From Sympetrum striolatum (taxonomy: Eukaryota; Arthropoda; Insecta; Odonata; Libellulidae): a stretch of 64,000 nucleotides of DNA. Where the stretch lies: NCBI GenBank assembly GCA_947579665.1, contig CANPUZ010000057.1:620001-684000 (forward strand), given 5' to 3'. Both the position numbers and the translations under genes were made by a program. Position 1 is the stretch's first letter. Each line of letters begins with the position of its first letter. Positions 24,284-36,200 of the stretch are shown here, one piece after another. A model generated the notes under the pieces. The model ran no database searches. It was not told where the DNA came from and saw only the letters and a program-made list of their open reading frames with translations.

Positions 24284-27200
24284 TCATTCCGAAAATGGTC
24301 AAAACGTGTTCTAGGGACCCGAAAACATGTATTTCCGTTGAAATCTCGATGTCTTTTTTTTCATGAAAACAATACTTTCTCCATACTATGTATATGGAGA
24401 AAGTAAAAAAAGAAGAGCAAAATAACACACGATCAACACAAACGATTAATAAAATTAAGACCACACATTTGAACAGTTGAAACTTAACAATTAACAAAGA
24501 ACAACGAATATTAATAATATTTATAATGGAAAACAATTTAAGAAGACAAATGGAGCAAAAAACAAAGTACAAAACCTTTTAATTATTTTCAATCAGCCAG
24601 AGCTCAATCTATAGCAAGAGATTGAGCGACAGATGCATTGCATTGCTTGCCATGTAAACAAACCCATAGTTACGAACTTTATTGTTATTGTGATTGTAAT
24701 CAATGATTGTGTTATTAGTAATCAATAACGGCACGAAACTATTAGAATTGAATAATTATTTTGAAATAAATACCCGTGTTTCAAAGTCTAAATCAACTTC
24801 CAAATGAAACTTATAGAAATATATAGCAATCCTGTTGTATATAACATTATTACAAAATGGTATAAATGAAAACAGAATTTTAACGTAAATACATCGCAAC
24901 GATCATTAAATTGGTGAATTATGATACCACTACTGAACGGCGCGCCGTTCCTGCTACTAATAGATAATTAATGTTTTTGTAATTTTTGTAGATAACTTTA
25001 CATACCTAAATATCAGATCAAAGGAGGAATTTGGCAAAAACGGAAACGAGCTTCGAAGAATAAACCTCGACTTCCGGTTGACCGATTTGCTGAGGGTTGA
25101 ACTTACCTCCTGTCATGGCAGGATTCGGTATTTGTGACTGCCCAGGGTGCTGAGGGGCTCCGTATCCATGCTGGAAGGCCCCCTGGGGCGGGTGAACGCC
25201 CTGGGCGGGCATACTGGGAGGCAGGGAGGCCCCAATCGTGGTTGAGGCCCCTGAAGCAGCAGGGTGTGGGGCGTTGGATGTGAAGGCCACCGCTGGGGCC
25301 GGACTGGACACCTGCAAAGACAACCAGAGGATGGGGTCAACACTAGAAGAAGTGGTCAATAATCTCGAAAATTAAATTCGAAATTCCACCACCAAAATAT
25401 AATTCTTTATTCATTTTCCCTTCTTTTGGTGCTTGTCTCAATTTTGTACGACCATTTTTTCTAATTTAATTTCGAAAAAGAAACGAAGCCTGCAGCGGCG
25501 AAAACGAGCTTAACGTGCGTTTCTTATGGAAGTAGTTTGACTCGTCTGGGATCGAACCGAGGACGAAATGTCAACATTTTTCACGACAGAAACACTCTCG
25601 TATTTGAATGCAACGTCGTGTTAAAATTTCAAGTCAACTGACCGAGAATTTTTCGAGTTTTGCAAACATACGAATTTTTATTTCTAAGATTTTGCCGATG
25701 TTACAGGGTCTGTCCCAAAAATAATTTGAATAAATCCGGGGAAAAAATGTATTGCAGACAAAAGTTCAAACGAATTAAAGTCTTCAAAGTAGCACCCTTG
25801 TGGGTGGTATGCTTCCTGGAAGGCGTGAACGGGGACCTCCTTCAGACACATCGTAACGGGTTCTTTGACAGCTTCCAACGTCCCAAAATGGTGGCCCTTT
25901 AAGCTCATCTTAATTCGTGGGAACAAAAAGAAGTTTGTTGGTGCTAGGTCAGGACTGTACGGTGGCTGGGGCAGCGTTGACTGGCCAGGAACTTGGTCAC
26001 AACGAAGGCAGTGTGAGACGGCGCGTTGTCATGGTGCAGATGCCAGTTGCCAGAGATCTCCTTCCTGACGTGTAGCATTCTTTTTCGGAGCCTTTCAAGG
26101 ACTTGCATGTAAAATTTACTGTTAACTGTTTGTCTCTGCGGCACAAACTCTGAGTGGACAATACCTTCCGAATCGAAAAAGACGCTGAGCATCGCCTTCA
26201 CTAGGGTTTTGCTCATTCTTGGCTTTTTTGGCCACGGGGAAGACGGCAACGTTGCCGTTGGGTTGGGGTAGTAATGGATATGGGGTAGGAGGATTTTAAT
26301 AAAATCTAGAAATCCTCCCCCCAACCCAACCCAACCCCCGTTGAGATATTTAAAACACCCGCCAATCTGACTGAGCAACGTTGCCGTGTGTCAACAGGTA
26401 ATTTCTTGCAAAATCACGAAAAATCTTAATTTTCATCGTAGAACGTCGATCAAAAGACGCTTGTATATCTCCTTGGATGAGTGAGACAACGAAGATAATA
26501 AACTTTAGCTCATTTGAATTGTTTATACCTTTTTAAATCGTATTCCACGCGGTCAGTTTTTTTATGGTCCCCCCTGATGGGAAGGTGGGGCGCTCCTGAG
26601 CTGCGAAGGCGAGCTAAGGGTCCAGATTAGGAAGGAGACCCTATAAATTTCTACCTGAAAAAAGTAACTGTGAAACCCTCACATAACTACCATTAACCGC
26701 CAGAAATGATTACATACAGTCTGTGTGTTATGTCGGCTATGAAAATCTCATCGCATGATTTTTTTGTGTAATTACGTAATGTTTTATTGGCGTAGAAAAC
26801 TATCGGAAACATCAGACAAGAGATTAAGGTTGGTCTTTTCCGTGAAAACTGAAGGAATCACACAATGCACCTTCTTATCAAACTCTCGTGATTTTATCTG
26901 TTTGAGATACTCTTTCAGCTCAGTGGCGCAGCCAGGATTTGCCAAAGGCTGTCGATAAAAAGGAAAAAATCTGATGTGGCCAACACATGACTTTCTCCGT
27001 ATTTATTGAAAACAGAAGCCTATGCCGGTAATATATAAATAACTCCAAAACAATGAGTGTTACAGAAAAATGTTTCATACAAAAGTTGTAGTAAAGTACA
27101 TTATCAATAACTTTTGTATTTAATTGTATATACCTACATTGCATTCTGACAGAGAAATATATGAAAAACCTCCATTTCTGGGTAAACAACAACTTCCGGT

Positions 27201-30200
27201 TAACAATTATTGAAGAATAACTCCTAAACAATCAGTGTTACGAATAAATGTTTTTTATACAAAAGTTGTAGTAAAGTACATTATCTACAACTTTTGTGTG
27301 TAAATGTATATACCTATATTGCATTTTTACAGAGATATTTAAGAAACAATATTTTGTTCCGGATAAACCGCAACTTCCGGTTAAGCAATATTCACCAAAA
27401 ACTAATCAACTTTTGGCATTGTTAGGAAAATACTAAATAAGAATTTTGAAAATGATCGGATGATTACTTTTTAAGATAGAGCGCCCACAAACTTTTTTAA
27501 CCACAGACAGACATGTTCGGGAAAATAGCTAAAACATGTTCTATGGGCCCCACAACATCTATTTCCGTCAAAATGTGGAGGTCGAATTTATTTTTCAAAT
27601 ACAATACTTTCTCTATACTCCGTATAGGGAGAAAGTAAAACATGCCTACCTTACAGGGGTTAGTATATTCATGTCCGCTACTGGAAGAAGGAATAATAAT
27701 AAATAATAATAACAAATTTATTTTGCTCTGGGATTATAAGTCCCATAAGAGCAGAAAAAAACGAATATACAAATTCTATCTGCTCACATAAAAATAAATA
27801 AATCAAATTATAAACAATAGGTCGTAATACAAAAGATAGACTGCTCACTAAAAATAATACAAAAAATCTGAAGTGGCCAGCACATGACTTTCTCCATATA
27901 CGGTTGCGGCAGAATGACCTCCCCGGTTTATGAAAGTCCTAGTCCGGGTCAGGGTGGGGGTACAGCGTTGGCGCATGCGTAGAAAGATAGCTCCACCCAC
28001 GCCATTTTCAGTTCTCATCATGGCTTGGTCCGGAGTACATCGCGCTTTCGTTGTGGAGGAATTTATTCGGAATGGCGGCTCGCCGATTTTGACTTGGCGT
28101 GCCTTTCGCATTCGCTTTGCGCTTGCTCGGCATGATCCCGTTCCGGATAAAAAAACCATACGGAATTGGGTGTCAAACTTCCAACAAACAGGAAGTGCAT
28201 TAAAGCGGACATCAACTGGCCGCCCTCGGACTGCAACAGGACCAGAAAATGTGGCTGCTGTGAGAGCCTCGGTCGAGCAATCTCCACGGCGCTCGGCTCG
28301 AAAACAAGCGGCTGCCTTACATCTGTCGGATCGAAGTGTTCGGAGAATTCTCCACCGAGAATTGAGTATGCATCCATACAAAATCGCAGTAGTGCAAGAA
28401 CTAAGCGAAAGGGATTGTGAAACCCGAGTAACTTTGTGTCGGGAACTGCGAAACATTTCTCACAGAAAAGTTTTGCTTTTCACGGACGAGGCCCATTTCC
28501 ACCTTTCGGAAATGGTCAATAAGCAAAATTTCCGTTATTGGGCTGAAAATAACCCTCGGGAACTTCACCAACGACCACTTCACAGTCCTAAGGTGACGGT
28601 ATGTTGTGCCGTTTTTCAGTTTGGAGTGTGGGGCCCTTACTTCTTTGAAGAGAATGGGCTTACTGTAACGGTAAACTCCAAACGCTATTGTTCTATTCTG
28701 GAGAACTTCCTCAGACCTAGATTGGGCGAACTGTTTGAGGAGCATAGAGAGGAAAACGTATGGCTTCAGCAAGATGGCGCGACATCCCACACATCCCGTC
28801 GTTCCCTCGGAATGCTGAGGGAAATGTTTCCAGGCCACCTCATCTCCTTGCGTGGTGACATCGGGTGGCCTCCTCGCTCTCCAGATTTAACACCCTGCGA
28901 TTTTTTTCTTTGAGGGTACCTAAAATCAAAAGTGTATGAACATTGTCCTCGCACTTTAGATGCACTTAAGGAGGCAATAAGGCGAGAAGTTGCGGCTATC
29001 CCAGCAGAAATGACCCAAAGGGTCATGGAAAACTATTGGGAAAGACTCTCAAAGTGCATAGACAATAACGGCCGACATTTGAGTGATGTTATCTTTAAAA
29101 TTCATTGATAAAAAACTGCATTGTACGTATTTTAAATAAATGTATGTATTGTATTTGCATCTTACGTAGTTTGGTTTTTATTAGCTTCCCAAATCGGGGA
29201 GTTCATTCTGCCGCACCCTGTATGAGATGTAAATATTTCATTATTAATCCATGACAGTAATTTCAAACTCTATATTCCATCTAAACTTGAAAGATGAGTG
29301 ATTAATTTATAAATTATTATCTTTTACGTCACAAACATTATAAATAATGTTTTTCAGGACATGTTAGATGAAAAACGATGAATTTGGCCTTTCGCCCACA
29401 GCGCCCAAAAAGTACATAATCAGCTACTTACGGTTTATCAGTATTCCATGAATACTCCTAAACAATCAGTGATACAAAAATATGTTTCAAACAAAAGTTA
29501 TAGTAAATTAGATTTTCAAAGACGTTTATAAATAATAGTATATACCTAAATATCATATTTATGGAGATATTTTGCAAAACCGGAAATTTGCTTCGAAGAA
29601 TAAAGCTCGACTTCCGGTAAACCGATTTACTCCAAAAACTAATCAACACTGACAGCACCAACCACAGTGCTATATCTGAAGTTTGGTATTGATACGACCA
29701 ATAGTTTTTACGTTAGAGCGCCCACAATCACAGACACACACATACACACACTTACAGACATCGTTCCGAGAATGGTCAAAACGTGTTCTAGGGACCCCAA
29801 AACATGTATTTCCGTTGAAATCTCGAAGTCGATTTTTTTCACGATAACAATATTTTCTCTATACCACATATATGGAGAAAGTAATAATATAGAATCGAAC
29901 ATGTTTCAAACCTCTAATTCATTAACAGCTGAAAAAATCCATTCTTGACATGAATACTCACGTTTTGCGTCGTCGCAGCCACTGATGTGGGGTATATTGC
30001 CTTGGCTAATCTCTTTTTGGTATCGTGGGCATTCCTCAATGGTATCCTATGGAGATAGCCATACCCAATGCCGCAGCCAACACTGTTCAGAAGAAAGAAA
30101 TGGGAATTAAATCAACTTATATATTTATTCTGATGTATGAAATAAGAGTAAAATGTTGCTTGCATTCTGCAAGCATGTTGATAACACAAATTTCAAGTCG

Positions 30201-33200
30201 GCATCATATCGAGAGGGTCCTCAAAAATAAGGATTGAAAATATTATTAAAATTCGGTGCAATTTATCCGTCCGGCATTGTCATACATCCTACTTATCCCT
30301 TATATTCTTTATGTGAGAAATATTAATGTGCTCTGGCATCGAACCCAAAGTAAAAGAATAAGAATATAAGATCTTAACGATATTAACTAAGTCCATTTTT
30401 GTCAATTGCTAAATATTTATAGATGTAAATTGAGAATTTGTAATAGTCAATGCAGAAGATTATATTAAAAACATCCAAAACTTACCAGGTTTTTTTAACG
30501 CATTCAGTTGTATTGATGGAGAGAAAGCAATTTCATCTAACAAACTACTATAAACCCATTTATCCCACGAAATAGTCAGTAAACAATTACGTTGATATAA
30601 ATAAAACTTGGTTGCTACAGACGCTTCCATAAAATTTAAAATCTTTCTTAAAATCTGTTATTCCTATATTTCTACACTGGATTCTTCACAGTTCATAGCT
30701 GCAGTTAGTAATGTCTCCTTAATTTTCTTCATATAATCAATCACTTATTCTTAACATTAATTTGAAGTAGGCATATTTTCTCAATGTGTTCTTACGGATA
30801 AATACATGAGCTGGGGACTCAACAATCGCCTTGATCGTCAGGGGGACGGGTTGTTTATGACCACACAATTTCGATCAAACATTCACGTATTTTATAAAAA
30901 TTCTAGCAATTTCAATAGTAAACGATATTTCACAACCACAATAAGAAACTTCATTCTATTCCCCTTCTTTTGGTGCTTGATTCGACTTTCTACGACCATT
31001 GTTTCTAATTTAATTTTGCAAAAGAAATGAACCCTAAAACGAAAAAAATGACCTGTACGTGTATTTCTTATGGAAACGTTATGACCCGTCTGGGTTCGAA
31101 CCGTGGACCTTAGGGAAATAAAAAGTAGCCTATACTCTGCGCGGGGTTGACTTTTAATAATGTAGAAAATTTCAAAGTTTTGCGACTCTTGGTTCTCGAG
31201 TTTTTAGCAAACATACATACATACATACATATACACATACACACACTCTATTTTATATATATATAGATATCAGTGCCAACAATTCAGGATATCCATAGTT
31301 GACACCTAAAGCTCTTTTAACTGCTAAACTTATGTTAATTATATTGTATTAATTTTGTATTCCATATTTAGAGCAAATATATTCATTCATTCACTTGGTT
31401 CACGACCCAAACTTTTCAACTACAAACATCCCGTCTATTTATGCATACATATCTTATACTGGGCAATTTAAATAATAAAATAGGTTCTTAAATGGGTGGA
31501 TAAAATAAGAAATGATGACGAGCTAAGAAGAGTTAGGGAGGAAAGAACATTACTCCGCACAATACGGAAAAGAAAAGGAAGCTGGATAGGACATGTTGTA
31601 AGAGGGAAGAGGATTCTAACTACAGCCATTGAAGGAACGGTGGAAGGAGAAAAGAGAAGAAGAAAGCTAAAGTTGAGGTGAAGAGAGAGGATACAAGGAG
31701 ACCAAGGAAGAAGGGATAAAGTGGAAACAATTGTATGCCAACAAGCAGAATACCAAATGATGATGAATGCACACTTAAAAGATGCGTTTTTAATGTTCTC
31801 GGAAGCGTTCTTTCATGTCCTCTGTACAACGTCATTATGTTTACTTGTGATTTGTCTCTATCGCAAGTGGAGAATGATAGAATTCGACGTCTCTTTTACA
31901 GGTCAAGTTCTATAGCTCCCCACTCGCAATGAGGAAATGTCTGAGCTGGAGGACCATCCTTGATTGATTGATTAACGCTTTCGAAATGGAGGAAGATGGA
32001 GAGAATAAAATGGGTGGAATAAGGAATGATGAAGTGCTAAGAAGAGATGGAAAAAACATTACTCCTAATAATACAAAAGAGGAAAGGGGATTCTATCTAC
32101 AGCCATTGAAGGAACAGTGGAAGGAGAAAAGAGAAAAAGAAAGCTAAAGATGAGGTGACGAGAGAGGAAGATACAAGGAGAACAATCTATTATATATAGA
32201 TGCTTCTCCAGATTCATTCATGTATATAGATAGATAGATAGATAGGATACTAATTCACAGGCTAAACCACAAGCGTGATTGACTTGAAATTTTTATGACA
32301 TATTGGCCATAAGGTGTAACTGCCAGAAAAAATACGATTTTGAACCTCAGTGTCATGGGTTCGATTCCAGAGGGACCCAAAGTCCTGATTTTTCCCGTTT
32401 AAATGCATTGCTTTGATTTTCTGGAATTAAAAAAAATACTTTCCGGATAGGTAGAGAATCGAAACTCAAGGATCCTATATATATGGTCATGATCTATCAA
32501 AAATATAAATGACTTTCACGGAAGATATCCTGGGTTCGATGCTAGGACGTTGCAAATATTGGCCATTTGAAATACATTGAGGTAGATTTTCATTATTTTT
32601 TTTTCATGCACTTATCGAAATGATAGGAAGTTCTCGCTTATATGGAAGATGTAAATTAATCATAGGTTTTTGAAAAAAAATGTAGATAAGACCTTACTGT
32701 TCCTGGGTTCGATGCCAGAGCACATAAAAGTTTCTCTCATAAGGAATATAAGGGAAAAGTAGGATGTCATTTGAGGCAGTTGCACCTAATATTTCTGCTT
32801 GAGTTTTCACAAATGTTTAAAGGATGTGATCTTCTTTAGTGCTGCATAGAAAGTATTACCAGAAAGACCCGGGTTCGAAGCCAGATGGTAAATATATCCC
32901 CCATTTAAAATGCATTGAGTTAGTTTTCATTATTTATTTTGATGTATTTATGGAAATGATAGGAAGTTCTTGCTTTGCTAGAAGATGTATATTAAAACTC
33001 AGCTTAAGAAAAACATTTAGGTACGAAATGCTGCTCCTGGGTTCGATGCCAGAGCACCTTAAAATTTCTCTCATAAGGAATATAAGGGAAAAGGAGGACT
33101 TCGTTTGAGGCAGTTGCAGCCAATAATTTTGCTGGAATTTTCACACATACTTATAGATGGTGATCTTCTTTTTAGCTGCATAGTAAGTTCACCAGGAAGA

Positions 33201-36200
33201 CCGGGTTCGATGCCAGATGATTAAATTGTAGTTAATTTTCAGAATAATTTCAATCCTTTTATTTTTTTTGCGGACCGTCCCCATATAATGCCGATATGAA
33301 ATTAAGGTTGTTGATCTGCTTGCAGTATGCAAGCTACATTTTACTCGTAAAGGTATAAAGTGGAAACAGTTGTGGTGTATGGCCGACAGGCAGAATACCA
33401 AATGATGGTTAAGGGGTAACACATGTAGAAATTTCAAAAAAATCAATTTTTTTATGCTAAAATGGCAGGGAAACCTGTCTAGAATAACGTCGTAAGTTAT
33501 TTTCAAAAATAAATTTTTTTTTCTGAGTTATGAGCATAAACGTTGGACGCCCCACCGTGCGGTCGGGGCCTATGCGGCACGCGCACGGCACGCTCTGCTA
33601 CAAAGTCCTTATACCTACCACAGGTATCCGTTAGCTACTTTTCTTATTAGTAAATAGTTCGGGCTGGTATCAAGAGGTGGCACTAGCCGTTTTGAATTGC
33701 GTTTGTACGTTAGTGTAGCGTCGGTTTTCCTGTTGTCTTGCTCAGTCAAAATTTGAGTTCTCGAGTTGAAAATATATTGCTGTTGAAATTATCATTCAGT
33801 ATGACAGGTGGTAGACCAACATTTGTCACAAAAAAAAGGCAATAAATCAACAAAGCGAAAATGAGGAAAGGGAAAGAGCCGCCCTTTGAATCGTTTCGAG
33901 GCAGAAGGAGATTTGTCGGGTGTTAGTGCGTCAGCATAAAAATTGAAAACTGGTGCTCCACAGGACGTGAGGGTTGATCCCAAGTTTGCGTACTGTTTCA
34001 TTGCCTTTGTGTCGGTTTTTTCTCAACTGTCAGAGCATCTTGTGTGTCATGTTTAAGGTGACCTCGGGCGTCCCTCAGGGCAGTGTAATTGGACCGTTGT
34101 TATTTTTAGTATACATCAACGACCTCAGCAATCACATTGAAAGCAATGTTAGGATATTCGCAGACGACACAGTCATTAACAGGGAAATAGTTAGTTCAGA
34201 GGATAGATTAACCCTTTCGAACGACTTAGATAGAATTATGAATTGGTGCGATGATTGGAAATTAGAGCTTAATGTAGAAAAGTGTTCGGTAGTTAACTTC
34301 TTCGAAAGTAAATCTATAATAAATGATTATTCTTATAGTCTCCGAGGGGTAAACCTAATGACAGTAGAATCGGTAAAGTATCTTGGAGTAACTCTCACGA
34401 ATAATCTATCATGGAGTGCCCACATCCGAAATATATGTGGTAAAGCACTTAAGAAACTCGGCTTCGTTAAAAGAATAGTCGGTAGGAGCGAAGAAAAGGT
34501 TCGCGAGCGATGTTACTTAGCGTTAGTTAGGCCTCACCTTGAGTATGCATGTAGTGTATGGGACCCCGCCGAGAAATGTCATATTCAGGATTTAGAAAAA
34601 GTACAACGGAATGCGATACGATTTGTAAAGAATTGCTACGATAAAACAGCGAGTGTCACTCAGATGTTACAGGACGCGGGATGGGAATCATTAGAAGATA
34701 GAAGAAAAATTCAAAGGATAAATTTATTAAATAAGTTCAGAGAAATTACGTTTTCAGATGATGTAACCGATATAATGCGACCCCCCTGTTATATGGGCCG
34801 TGCTGATACTGCCCGAAAGATTAGGGAAATAGATGCTGGAACGAATCGTTTCAAAAATTCATTTTTTCAGCCAAGTATACGCGAAAGCAACCGTTTAGGA
34901 AAATAGAGTCAAGGTGCTTGCACCCCCTGCCACACGCCGAAAGGCGGCTTGCAGGGTTCTTACATAGACATGTTTGTCATTCGAAAGTGGAGTTTCACCA
35001 ATCATCAAAACGTGGCTTGGGCTTCAAAATTGACATTGTGTGTGAAACGTGTGGTAAAAACAGTGGAGAAAAAGTTACTGCAAGAGTGCCCACTAGTCCA
35101 TTCATTCGAAATGGCTACGACATCAATCGACGAATAGTATTGGCGATGTGTTTGTTAGGAGTAGGCATGAATGGCTTGTGGAAATTTTGTGCCTTCATAG
35201 ATATTCCTCGACCAACGTTCCAGTCATTTTACGACACGATCGTGAAGTCAATTTCCGCTGCAACAGAAAGTGCGCGCAATGAAGAGAGCAGCTGAAGAAG
35301 AAATGAAGTTATCTGCAGAAAAAGGATGAACAATTGGAATCACAGTTTCTGGCGACGGGACTTGGAGAAAACGAGGCTTCTCATTGTTGTACGGCGTCGT
35401 CACGCTGATTGGCTGGATCACTGGTAAAGTCGTGTATATTGTTGTGAAATCTAGTTACTGTAAGGCTTGCGAGTACTGGAAGATAAAAGAAGACACAGAA
35501 GAGTACCAAGAGTGGCTAGAAACCCACGAAAATGAATGCCAAGCCAACCATAAAGGATCAGCCGGAAAATTGGAGGTCGACGCTGGAAAGGAAATGTTAG
35601 CCCGGTCGATTCGTTTGTACGGCAAACCTTACGTGCATTACGTCGGTGATGGCAACAGCAGAACCTTCAAAGGTATTGACGACTCGCAGAACTTAATTTA
35701 AAAGTTGAAAAAAGAGAGTGCATCGTCCGCGTTCAAAAGCATATGGGATCTCGCTTGCGAACTCTCGTCAAATCAAAAAATCTGATGTGGCCAGCACATG
35801 ACTTTCTCCATACATAAGATGTAAATATTTATCTACGACAGTAATTTCGAACTCTATATTCCATCTTAACTTGGAAGATAAGTGATTAATTTATATATTA
35901 TTATCTTTTACGTCACAAAAATTATAGATAATGTTTTTCGGGACATGCTCGATGAAAAACGATGAATTTGGCCTTTCGCCCATAGATCCCAGAGCGCCCA
36001 CAAAGTACATAATCAGCAACTTCCGGTTTATCAGTATTTCATGAATAACTCCTAAAAAATCAATGATAAAAAAATATGTTTCTTACAAAAGTTATAGTAA
36101 ATTACATTTTCTAAAACATTTATAAATAGAAGTATATACCTAAATATCATATTTATGGAGATATTTTGAAAACCGGAAATGAGCTTTGAAGAATGAAGCT

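Larger units (their letters stand above)
27867..29885 (-). mobile_element. HINE element split by a mariner
   Basis: 27,867-27,900 and 29,221-29,885 join seamlessly at CCATA-TA-TGAGATGTAAAT. Contains a reduced CA tract (29,730-29,752). Gives an independent empty-site proof for the mariner ends. Confidence 0.85.

Noticed and set aside
28401..29026. Minus-strand open frames opposite the mariner transposase
   Set aside because: Shadows of the plus-strand transposase, which carries the catalytic motifs.
32357..33214. Regular GGGTTCGA motifs as a tRNA gene cluster or CRISPR-like array
   Set aside because: No cloverleaf can be drawn around the motifs, the intervening modules are homologous rather than unique spacers, and the whole unit is a dispersed Helitron-like element.
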